The notes beneath the pieces are model-generated. The model was not told the DNA's origin. It saw only the letters and a program-made list of their open reading frames with translations, and searched no databases. Made by a program: the position numbers and the translations under genes. Below, piece after piece: positions 1 through 5,540 of a DNA stretch of 6,552 bases. This DNA comes from Marinospirillum sp. (GTDB lineage: Bacteria > Pseudomonadota > Gammaproteobacteria > Pseudomonadales > Halomonadaceae), in assembly GCA_007116865.1 (NCBI GenBank), contig SKHR01000180.1, positions 1-6,552 on the forward strand, in the 5' to 3' direction. Every line of letters starts with the position of its first letter. Position 1 is the first letter of the stretch.

Positions 1-81
1 AAAGCCGCCGGGCTGGCGGTGTTAGCCCTTGGAGAGAATGTAAGTGGCATAGGTCAAGCACCTGTGTCCGGTTCTCAGTGA
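1..81 (+). CDS. Possible C-terminal tail of an upstream gene (partial)
   Basis: Frame 1 is open from the window edge to a TGA at 79-81, giving 26 codons that begin KAAGLAVLALG and end PVSGSQ. The composition is protein-like (Ala/Gly/Val rich), whereas the other open frame here (frame 3) gives an unnatural Ser/Arg/Trp-rich product. The stretch is too short to recognise a family, and chance openness cannot be excluded. In Pseudomonas, as I recall, pyrC lies next to motY, but this tail does not let me confirm or reject that identity. Confidence 0.3.
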   Translation, partial: KAAGLAVLALGENVSGIGQAPVSGSQ

Positions 82-90
82 ATTGGGAAT

Positions 91-110
91 CCCCTTCCTT
101 CAGGGAGGGG
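91..110 (+). terminator. GC-rich hairpin, possible terminator of the upstream gene
   Basis: CCCCTTCC (91-98) pairs with GGGAGGGG (103-110) across a TTCA loop, giving an 8-bp stem with one G-U pair. It lies 9 bases after the TGA of the possible upstream gene and before the motY promoter, so a terminator role fits. No T-run follows immediately (the next bases are AGCAGTCAATGTTTT), so it is not a canonical intrinsic terminator. Confidence 0.35.
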
Positions 111-128
111 AGCAGTCAATGTTTTATC

Positions 129-155
129 TAAAGTTTTAATGGGAATGGCCGATGG
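129..155 (+). promoter_or_regulatory. Sigma-28 (FliA) flagellar promoter for motY
   Basis: TAAAGTTT at 129-136, an 11-base spacer, then GCCGATGG at 148-155. The enterobacterial FliA consensus is TAAAGTTT-N11-GCCGATAA, so the -35 matches 8 of 8, the spacer is exact and the -10 matches 6 of 8. Transcription would start near 160-165, about 35 bases before the motY ATG. The site independently supports the flagellar identity of the next gene and puts it in the late flagellar class. FliA control is inferred from consensus match alone. Confidence 0.85.
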
Positions 156-196
156 TTTAGATGTGAAACCATCCATGGAATCAAGTGAAACTGATC

Positions 197-1123
197 ATGT
201 CAGATAGCCGTTTGTCTCAAACGCCAGCGCTTCGTTGGCCACTGAAGTCTCTTGCCGCCGCTGTTTTGGTGAGCACTTCAGCGGCTTTTTCTGCGCAGGC
301 AGGGCAATGGCAGGCAAGCATCACTGATAGCCAGTGGGTTGCAACAGCGCCTTCTCCCTTGATTTGCGAACTGACCCATCAAGTCCCTTCGTTTGGTGCG
401 TTTCGCTTTATTCATCGAGCCGGTGAAGAGCTGCGCATGCAGGTTGAAACCTTTCGCCATGCGTTTGAGCCAGGCGAGTTACAGCTGGTTGCACTGGCGC
501 CCCAGTGGCAGCCTGGTCGTGCACCTCACTCCTTGGGTCAGCATCGAGTTCAAGCCACAGATGAACCGATTCGACTTGGGCGCACCGAAGCAGAACGCTT
601 TATCAGCGCACTACAGCAGGGGCTTTTGCCCTCAGTGATTCAAGAGCCCAGAGATCGGCAGTTGCAACTGCGCCAGGCGAGTATGACGCCAGTGGCTTTT
701 CATGCGGCCTATGATCAGTTCAATCAGTGTCGTGACCACCTGCTGACGGTGAACTTTGATCAACTCAAAGACAGTCGAGTGACTTTCCGCCTGGGCGGCA
801 ATCGCTTGACGGATGAAGACCGTGAGTTGCTGGATTTGATCGTCCATTATGTGCATGCCGATCCTGATGTGGTCCGGGTTAGAGTGGATGGACATGCGGA
901 CTCAACCGGAATGCGTCATCGTAACCGTGAGCTGTCTTTTTTAAGAGCACAGGCGGTGGCGGAGTACCTTATCGCACGTGGTCTCTCTGAAGACATGCTG
1001 ATAAAGCAGTACCATGGCGATCGTTTCCCCGTCGCCAGCAACCAGACCGCTGAAGGTCAGGCGCAGAACCGACGCGTCGAGATTCAGTTGGAGCGTTCGG
1101 CCGAGGCTATGCGTCTGTATTGA
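197..1123 (+). CDS. motY: MotY-like flagellar stator-associated protein (T-ring), OmpA family
   Basis: Periplasmic protein of about 308 residues. In Vibrio and Pseudomonas MotY forms part of the T ring under the basal body and helps recruit and anchor stator units to peptidoglycan. A signal peptide is visible: a basic start (ALRWPLK), a hydrophobic run and an AQA cleavage site before GQWQ. The N-terminal half carries MotY-type signatures (ICELTHQVPSFG, then FRFIHRAGEEL). The C-terminal ~120 residues are an OmpA-like peptidoglycan-binding domain, with VDGHADSTG, the R-x-LS-x-x-RA-x-AV helix and the closing NRRVEIQL. Start choice: ATG at 197 has weak AGTGAA upstream. An in-frame GTG at 185, with GGAA only 4 bases before it, would add MKLI and is possible. 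A sigma-28 promoter precedes the gene and argG follows, the order I recall from Pseudomonas. The family assignment is firm; the exact start is not. Confidence 0.85.
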   Translation: MSDSRLSQTPALRWPLKSLAAAVLVSTSAAFSAQAGQWQASITDSQWVATAPSPLICELTHQVPSFGAFRFIHRAGEELRMQVETFRHAFEPGELQLVALAPQWQPGRAPHSLGQHRVQATDEPIRLGRTEAERFISALQQGLLPSVIQEPRDRQLQLRQASMTPVAFHAAYDQFNQCRDHLLTVNFDQLKDSRVTFRLGGNRLTDEDRELLDLIVHYVHADPDVVRVRVDGHADSTGMRHRNRELSFLRAQAVAEYLIARGLSEDMLIKQYHGDRFPVASNQTAEGQAQNRRVEIQLERSAEAMRLY

Positions 1124-1150
1124 TGATCGCAACCTTCCCACCGGTTGAGT

Positions 1151-1156
1151 TATAAT
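1151..1156 (+). promoter_or_regulatory. Perfect TATAAT -10 element, probable argG promoter
   Basis: TATAAT lies 95 bases upstream of the argG start and 28 bases past the motY stop. No good -35 sits at 16-18 bases: the best is weak (TCGCAA at 1127-1132, 18-base spacer), so activation or a non-canonical -35 would be needed. If used, transcription would start near 1163, just before the hairpin at 1172-1194, placing that hairpin in the argG 5' leader. I see no convincing ArgR operator. Confidence 0.4.
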
Positions 1157-1171
1157 CCTTGTTTGATCTCT

Positions 1172-1205
1172 GGATGGCCAGTCACTGGTCATCCTGTTTT
1201 TGTTT
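1172..1205 (+). terminator. Intrinsic terminator of motY, or attenuator in the argG leader
   Basis: GGATGGCCAG (1172-1181) pairs with CTGGTCATCC (1185-1194) across a TCA loop, giving a 10-bp stem with one G-U pair. A T-rich tract, TGTTTTTGTTT (1195-1205), follows. This is a standard rho-independent terminator shape. It closes the motY transcript, but it also lies downstream of the TATAAT at 1151, so it may act on argG transcripts as well. Confidence 0.75.
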
Positions 1206-1245
1206 GCCTGTCTGTTTGTCCTGGGTGCATTTTTAAGGAGACACT

Positions 1246-2469
1246 ATGTCGAAAGTTAACAAGGTGGTACTGGCGTATTCGGGTGGTCTAGACACCTCCA
1301 TCATTCTCAAATGGCTAGAGGACACCTATGGCTGTGAGGTCGTCACCTTTACAGCAGATCTGGGCCAGGGTGAAGAACTGGAGCCAGCCCGTGCCAAAGC
1401 ACAGCAGATGGGGGTCAAGCAGATTTATATCGAAGATCTGCGCGAAGAATTTGTGCGTGACTATGTGTTCCCGATGTTTCGCGCCAACACCATCTATGAA
1501 GGTGAATATCTGCTGGGTACCTCCATCGCGCGTCCTTTGATTGCCAAACGACTGGTTGAAATCGCCGAAGAAACCGGTGCCGATGCGATTTCTCACGGGG
1601 CGACCGGCAAGGGCAACGATCAGGTGCGTTTTGAGCTGGGGGCTTATGCGCTCAAGCCGGGCGTTCAGGTCATTGCTCCCTGGCGTGAGTGGGATCTGCT
1701 GTCGCGTGAAAAACTCATGGCCTACGCCAAAGAGCACAACATACCGGTGGACTTTGCCAAACAGGGCAAAAAATCACCCTATTCCATGGATGCCAACCTG
1801 CTGCATATCTCTTATGAAGGCGGCATTCTGGAAGATCCCTGGGCCGAGCCAGAAGAAGACATGTGGCGTTGGAGTGTCAGCCCTGAAGCAGCACCCGATA
1901 GCCCCACCTACATCGAGTTGACCTATGAAAAGGGCGATATCGTTGCCATCGATGGTGAGCGCTTAAAGCCTCATGAGGTGCTGGAAAAACTCAATAAGCT
2001 CGGTGGTGCGAACGGCATTGGTCGCTTGGATATCGTTGAAAACCGCTATGTCGGTATGAAATCCCGTGGCGCTTATGAGACCCCTGGCGGCACCATCATG
2101 CTGAAAGCGCACCGCGCGATTGAGTCCATTACCCTGGATCGTGAAGTAGCCCACCTTAAAGACGAGCTGATGCCACGTTATGCCGAGCTGGTTTACAACG
2201 GCTACTGGTGGAGTCCCGAGCGCAAACTCTTGCAGGGACTGATTGATGAGTCTCAGGCCGTGGTCAATGGCAAGGTGCGCGTCAAACTCTACAAGGGCAA
2301 TGTGGTTCCGGTCGGGCGTGTTTCAGATGACACCCTGTTTGATGAGAACATCGCCACCTTTGAAGACGATGCCGGTGCCTATGACCAAAAAGATGCCGAA
2401 GGCTTTATCAAGCTCAATGCCTTGCGCTTGCGCATTGCAGCCAACAAAGGCCGTCGTTTGATCGACTAA
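1246..2469 (+). CDS. argG: Argininosuccinate synthase
   Basis: Cytoplasmic enzyme that joins citrulline and aspartate using ATP to make argininosuccinate, AMP and pyrophosphate, the penultimate step of arginine synthesis. At 407 residues it is the short form (E. coli ArgG is about 447). The N-terminal PP-loop ATP-pyrophosphatase motif is visible as AYSGGLDTS (residues 10-18). Further family signatures are YEGEYLLGTSIARPL (84-98), GATGKGNDQVRFE (118-130) and the SPYSMDANLLH segment near residue 176. No key motif is missing and the frame is intact. The start is supported by AAGGAG at 1235-1240, five bases before the ATG. It is likely transcribed alone, since terminator-like hairpins flank it on both sides. 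Confidence 0.98.
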   Translation: MSKVNKVVLAYSGGLDTSIILKWLEDTYGCEVVTFTADLGQGEELEPARAKAQQMGVKQIYIEDLREEFVRDYVFPMFRANTIYEGEYLLGTSIARPLIAKRLVEIAEETGADAISHGATGKGNDQVRFELGAYALKPGVQVIAPWREWDLLSREKLMAYAKEHNIPVDFAKQGKKSPYSMDANLLHISYEGGILEDPWAEPEEDMWRWSVSPEAAPDSPTYIELTYEKGDIVAIDGERLKPHEVLEKLNKLGGANGIGRLDIVENRYVGMKSRGAYETPGGTIMLKAHRAIESITLDREVAHLKDELMPRYAELVYNGYWWSPERKLLQGLIDESQAVVNGKVRVKLYKGNVVPVGRVSDDTLFDENIATFEDDAGAYDQKDAEGFIKLNALRLRIAANKGRRLID

Positions 2470-2487
2470 GCATCCGCAGCAGACACA

Positions 2488-2523
2488 GGCCCTGTCGCTG
2501 AAAGCGGCAGGGCCTTATTTTTT
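2488..2523 (+). terminator. Strong intrinsic terminator after argG
   Basis: GGCCCTGTCGCT (2488-2499) pairs with AGCGGCAGGGCC (2503-2514) across a GAA loop: a 12-bp stem with a single G-U pair. TTATTTTTT (2515-2523) follows. The T-run abuts the GGAG ribosome-binding site of the next gene, so permease expression needs read-through or a promoter inside the argG end. Confidence 0.93.
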
Positions 2524-2535
2524 GGAGCCAAGGGC

Positions 2536-3456
2536 GTGGAAGCACAAAATACCCAGCGCTATTTATGGATGGCGATTTTCTCCGCCATCTTTTTTGGCAC
2601 GATTGGCAGCATCGCTCAATATGCCGCTGTCGCGCCGGAAGCCATTACCTTTTATCGCCTGTTTTTCGGTGCTGTGCTGATGCTGATTTATCTGGTATTC
2701 AGTCGTCAGCTAAGGGTGCTCAGGTGCTGGCCATCCTGGGCGGTATTGCTGAATGGTGGTTTTTTAGCTGGCTTCATCCTGTTTTATATTTCGGCCATGC
2801 AGTACACCAGCATGGCCAATGCGATTCTGGTGATTTATCTGGCGCCAGTGGTGACCGCAGTCTTCGCGCATTTCTTTATGAGTGAGCGCTTGAACCTGCC
2901 CATCCTGGGGCTGATTTTTCTGGCTTTGCTGGGCTTTTTAATGATTCTGGAGTTTCGTCTAACACTGGATGGCGCTTCGGATGAGTTCAAAGGGCTGCTA
3001 CTGGCCCTGGGAGGGCTGGCTTGTTATAGCGGCTTCATCCTGATCAACCGCGTGATCCCGTCACGAGTGCCGGTGCTGACACGAAGCTGGTATCAAATGC
3101 TGGTCGGTGCCTTGCTGGTCGCCCCCTGGCTACTGGGTATGCCGCAGGACTATTCACTTGGTCAGTGGGGCTGGTTGTGGCTCGCCGGTTTGGTTCCGGG
3201 TTTCTTGGGGATTTTTCTGGCTGTCGTGGCACTGCGCAGCATTCCCGCCGCCACCTTTGGCACGCTGGCGTATCTGGAGCCCATCACGGTGATTGTTTTA
3301 GGCTGGGTGTTATTTGCCCAGTCGTTAACCCTGTTGCAGCTGGCTGGTTGTGCCCTGATCATCGGTTCCGGCATTGCCCAGGCAGCGATTACCCATAAGC
3401 GGGCGCGGGCGCTACAATTAACCCTGCGTGATCGGTCGCCTGCTAGAGAAATATAG
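2536..3456 (+). CDS. EamA/DMT-family permease (drug/metabolite transporter)
   Basis: Inner-membrane protein of 306 residues with about ten hydrophobic segments, built as two tandem EamA repeats. The first runs from about residue 10 to 140 and includes PEAITFYRLFFGAVLML and the conserved YLAPVVTAVFAHFFMSERL. The second runs from about 150 to 285 and ends with the equivalent YLEPITVIVLGWVLF. Family members export or import amino acids, purines, sugars and other small metabolites; the substrate cannot be told here. The start is GTG at 2536, backed by GGAG at 2524-2527 (8-base spacing); the next in-frame ATG (2569) would trim part of the N-terminus. The last ~17 codons (ITHKRARALQLTLRD...) are repeated at 4323, past the lipoprotein cassette, suggesting this 3' end was replaced or restored by an insertion. 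It probably once formed an operon with the gene at 4398. Confidence 0.92.
   Translation: MEAQNTQRYLWMAIFSAIFFGTIGSIAQYAAVAPEAITFYRLFFGAVLMLIYLVFSRQLRVLRCWPSWAVLLNGGFLAGFILFYISAMQYTSMANAILVIYLAPVVTAVFAHFFMSERLNLPILGLIFLALLGFLMILEFRLTLDGASDEFKGLLLALGGLACYSGFILINRVIPSRVPVLTRSWYQMLVGALLVAPWLLGMPQDYSLGQWGWLWLAGLVPGFLGIFLAVVALRSIPAATFGTLAYLEPITVIVLGWVLFAQSLTLLQLAGCALIIGSGIAQAAITHKRARALQLTLRDRSPAREI
3388..3438 (+). repeat. Direct repeat, upstream copy (3' end of the permease gene)
   Basis: These 51 bases match 4323-4373 with four mismatches; the first 29 are identical. Ten more bases upstream (TTCCGGCATT, 3366-3375) also match 4316-4325 if a 15-base gap (3376-3390) is allowed in the downstream copy. 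This copy encodes ITHKRARALQLTLRDRS of the permease, then diverges into PAREI and a stop. A promoter-like TTACCC-N18-TACAAT (3389-3418) lies within it. Confidence 0.92.
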
Positions 3457-3623
3457 ACTTAAAATCAAATCGCTCACCAGCTTTCTTATTGTCATCGTCA
3501 CCAGCGCGTTAAGTGAGCCGTACCCTCACTCGCTCTCTGGCTGGGCTCGATTGTGTGCAGAGTGAATGACAGGCTTTAGTAATAACAAGCAATAAGCGAA
3601 GACTAACGCTCAGGAGGAAAGAA

Positions 3624-4238
3624 ATGAGCTTGCCGAGAAGGCTGTAATTTAGAACATTATTCGCATGGGGGGGCCTTGTGCTTCTTCCCTTGGGTATGAT
3701 GAGTGGATGTGGGGGCTCTGGTAGCTCTGTAAGTACACCCGATTCTTCTGAAGTTGGTGGCGGCACCATCTCCGGCCGTTATCAGGTCATGGGCACCCAG
3801 AGTGAAATCATTCGTGATCTGGTCACTGGCTTAGAGTGGCAGCGTTGCGCGGTGGGGCAAACCTGGAGCTCGGGCAGTCAAACCTGTAGTGGAACAGCGG
3901 CATGGTATGACTGGGATACGGCGGTTACCCTGACAGCCCCGGGTGGTTTCCGTTTGCCAACTAAAGAAGAGCTTAGAACCCTTATTTATTGTTCGAATAC
4001 TGGAAACTTTGATTCGAACGGAAATGACAGTACTTGTGGCACTTGGGGTACGTACAACAGCCCAACGATTGACGAGGGGGCTTTTCCTAATGTCCCAAGC
4101 AGAAGTTGGTTTTGGTCGTCTTCGCCCTATGCCGGCTCTACCAGCCACGCGCGGCTCGTCTATTTCGGCTATGGCTCTGTCGACTGGAGCCGCAAGGATA
4201 CTACCTACAGAGTTCGGTTGGTGCGCGTGGGACAGTGA
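3624..4238 (+). pseudogene. DUF1566 (Lcl C-terminal-like) lipoprotein, interrupted by TAA at codon 8
   Basis: An exported lipoprotein with a DUF1566 domain, a C-type-lectin-like fold found in surface proteins and some DGR targets. AGGAGG at 3612-3617 precedes ATG 3624. The frame reads MSLPRRL, TAA (3645-3647), then FRTLFAWGGL and onward through GMMSGC, a complete lipoprotein signal with the lipid-accepting Cys at codon 29. The nonsense codon splits the basic region from the hydrophobic core. The body (codons 29-204) is intact: a Gly/Ser linker, DLVTGLEWQRC, GGFRLPTKEEL, then FWSSSPYA and a closing VRLV. Several cysteines may form disulfides. GTG at 3678 could restart translation but would leave a truncated signal lacking positive charge. 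So it is either a recent pseudogene, a sequencing error, or a gene with a 7-codon upstream ORF. The specific ligand is unknown. Confidence 0.75.
4128..4208 (+). other. Candidate DGR variable region in the DUF1566 gene
   Basis: Of the 27 codons here, 23 end in C or T (TAT GCC GGC TCT ACC AGC CAC, then CTC GTC TAT TTC and so on); the exceptions are GCG, CGG, TGG and AAG. Adenine-directed mutagenesis of AAC/AAT codons in a template repeat leaves this footprint. It sits at the C-terminal ligand-binding face of the fold, bounded by WSSSP upstream and RVRLVR downstream, where DGR-diversified DUF1566 proteins vary. No template repeat or reverse transcriptase is present in the window, so this is inference from codon pattern and family. 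Confidence 0.45.
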
Positions 4239-4241
4239 TTT

Positions 4242-4260
4242 GGGCCGCGCAGCGGCTTTT
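4242..4260 (+). terminator. Short GC hairpin plus T4 just after the lipoprotein stop
   Basis: GCCGC (4244-4248) pairs perfectly with GCGGC (4252-4256) across a GCA loop; two G-U pairs could extend it. TTTT (4257-4260) follows. It may be a weak intrinsic terminator. Its position, three bases past the stop and right after the candidate variable region, also matches the stem-loop that DGRs use just downstream of their target. Confidence 0.5.
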
Positions 4261-4322
4261 GGAGAATCAATACTCGCAGAGTCAGTAGGGAGCCGATATA
4301 CAGTAGCTTAATGCTTTCCGGC

Positions 4323-4373
4323 ATTACCCATAAGCGGGCGCGGGCGCTACACTTAACCCTAGGTGATCAGTCG
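4323..4373 (+). repeat. Direct repeat, downstream copy (relict permease 3' end)
   Basis: This copy of 3388-3438 differs at four positions. In the permease frame it reads ITHKRARALHLTLGDQS, then RI and TGA (4380-4382), five bases before the TAGGAGG of the next gene. The frame stays open and an ATG at 4311 would even give a 23-residue peptide. Relative to the upstream copy it lacks 15 bases (five codons) just before the core, keeping frame. It is probably the original end of the permease gene, orphaned by the insertion. Confidence 0.9.
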
Positions 4374-4397
4374 AGAATTTGATTCTTAGGAGGCGGC

Positions 4398-5540
4398 ATG
4401 GATATCCTGACCCGATCTTCTCCCTGGCGCCAGCTGTTTGATCCGCGTCGAGCCTTGCCTGATGCAGATGTGCAACTGGTTGCACCACTGCGTGATGTCT
4501 TTGATCACTATCCTGCAGACCTGCAAGCCAGCTCGGTGACCCAGTGGCAACGCCAGCTGGTGCGTGCCTTGTTGGCACTGGACCTGCCTGCCTGGCGGAT
4601 CAGTCAGCTGATCAGTGATCACAATGACTGGATTTATCATCAAGTGATCACCCGTTTGCTGGCAGAAATGCGTGCCAGTGGTTGGGGAGAACCACCGGTT
4701 GAATTTTGTGTCTTGCAGCTGGGGTCTGCCGCTCGGCATGAAAGCCTGCTTTGTCCGGATCAGGATAATGCCATGATTTTGGCAGACTACCCGGATGTCA
4801 TGCACCGCAGTGTGGACAGCTGGTTTCAGCATTTCAGCTGGGAGATGAATCAACGCCTGGCGCAAGCCGGAATCCCGCTGTGCAATGGGCGAGTAATGGC
4901 CTGCTGGCCCTTGTGGCGCAAGCGCTTGAGTGAATGGGTTACTCAGATGCAGATCTGGACTCAGGGGCGGGTGGTCAAACGGGTTCAAAACAGCAATATT
5001 CTGCTCGATTTTTATCCAGTTTATGGTGCGACACATCTGGCCGAGAAATTTCACCTCGCATTGCAGGATTTATGGCCAAGAGCCGGTGGTTTTCTTGATG
5101 AAATGGCCAGCCTGCTGGATGAAATCCCACTGGCCCTGGATCGCTTTGACCGACTGGTGGGCGATGGCCGTGAAGCGCCGCATGAAAATGCGCTCAACCT
5201 CAAACGTCAGGGGCTGTTGCCACTACAATCGGCCACCCGGCTGGCGGCAATTCTGGCTCAGGCACAGGGTGTTTCCACCGAGGAACGTTTACAGGCGTTG
5301 CGTCTAAGCGGGCGCATCCACCGAGATCAGTGTCAGGATTTGATCGACAGCCTGAGATTTCTTCAGTCTTTGTTACTGGAATGGCAGATGCAGAGCCTGG
5401 AAGCGGGGCGTCAGGCGGATTACTGGGTGGATCGTTCCGCTTTGAGTGAGGGGCAGACCCGCCAGTTAAAAAACACCCTGGAATTGATTCGTCGCTGGGT
5501 CAAGCAGGTGCAGAAGGATGTGCAGGCCGGGGCATCTTGA
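4398..5540 (+). CDS. DUF294-type putative nucleotidyltransferase (GlnD-like), without CBS or cNMP domains
   Basis: Predicted cytoplasmic protein of 380 residues. Residues 1-100 are helical and lack recognisable cNMP-binding or CBS motifs. The nucleotidyltransferase core follows with GSAARHESL (109-117) and DQDNAMILAD (121-130), matching the GS-x-x-R-x-E...DQD metal-binding signature shared by GlnD and DUF294 proteins; the catalytic Ser, Arg, Glu and two Asp are all present. The C-terminal part (about 230-375) is helical, like the DUF294 C-terminal domain. Such proteins are predicted to transfer a nucleotide to a protein or small molecule; the target is unknown. In the longer relatives I know, CBS and cyclic-nucleotide domains sit in front; their absence gives a minimal form. 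The start has TAGGAGG at 4387-4393, four bases before the ATG. It was probably co-transcribed with the permease before the cassette came between them. Confidence 0.85.
   Translation: MDILTRSSPWRQLFDPRRALPDADVQLVAPLRDVFDHYPADLQASSVTQWQRQLVRALLALDLPAWRISQLISDHNDWIYHQVITRLLAEMRASGWGEPPVEFCVLQLGSAARHESLLCPDQDNAMILADYPDVMHRSVDSWFQHFSWEMNQRLAQAGIPLCNGRVMACWPLWRKRLSEWVTQMQIWTQGRVVKRVQNSNILLDFYPVYGATHLAEKFHLALQDLWPRAGGFLDEMASLLDEIPLALDRFDRLVGDGREAPHENALNLKRQGLLPLQSATRLAAILAQAQGVSTEERLQALRLSGRIHRDQCQDLIDSLRFLQSLLLEWQMQSLEAGRQADYWVDRSALSEGQTRQLKNTLELIRRWVKQVQKDVQAGAS

Larger units (their letters stand above)
3439..4322 (+). mobile_element. Putative inserted cassette carrying a DUF1566 lipoprotein gene
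   Basis: This segment lies between two direct copies of the permease 3' end and holds one gene. No integrase, transposase or obvious terminal inverted repeats are visible, so the mechanism is unknown. The 167 bases before the gene (3457-3623) hold a weak hairpin (AGTGAG 3512-3517 with CTCACT 3525-3530), a poor promoter candidate (TTGTGT 3551, TTTAGT 3575) and a strong ribosome-binding site. The 84 bases after the gene hold a small hairpin and nothing else I recognise. That this is an insertion is inferred from the flanking repeats and the preserved operon junction downstream. Confidence 0.5.

Noticed and set aside
82..184. A riboswitch or small RNA before motY
   Set aside because: Only one hairpin is seen and no conserved riboswitch core; the sigma-28 promoter would start transcription downstream of it.
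1315..1737. 140-codon minus-strand ORF inside argG
   Set aside because: It is antisense to a fully recognised argG, has no family signature or ribosome-binding site that I can see, and is explained by codon bias of the real gene.
3831..4148. Minus-strand and alternative-frame ORFs across the DUF1566 gene
   Set aside because: The DUF1566 frame has clear domain motifs throughout; the others are shadows.
3439..4322. Cassette as a classical insertion sequence
   Set aside because: No transposase, no terminal inverted repeats that I can find, and the flanking repeats are far longer and more diverged than normal target duplications.
3457..4397. A complete DGR system within this window
   Set aside because: No reverse transcriptase, no Avd-like gene and no second adenine-rich copy of 4128-4208 are present; only a possible target is visible.
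4386..5054. 222-codon minus-strand ORF opposite the nucleotidyltransferase gene
   Set aside because: The plus-strand frame carries an intact catalytic motif and a strong ribosome-binding site; the antisense product is His/Gln/Pro rich with no recognisable domain.
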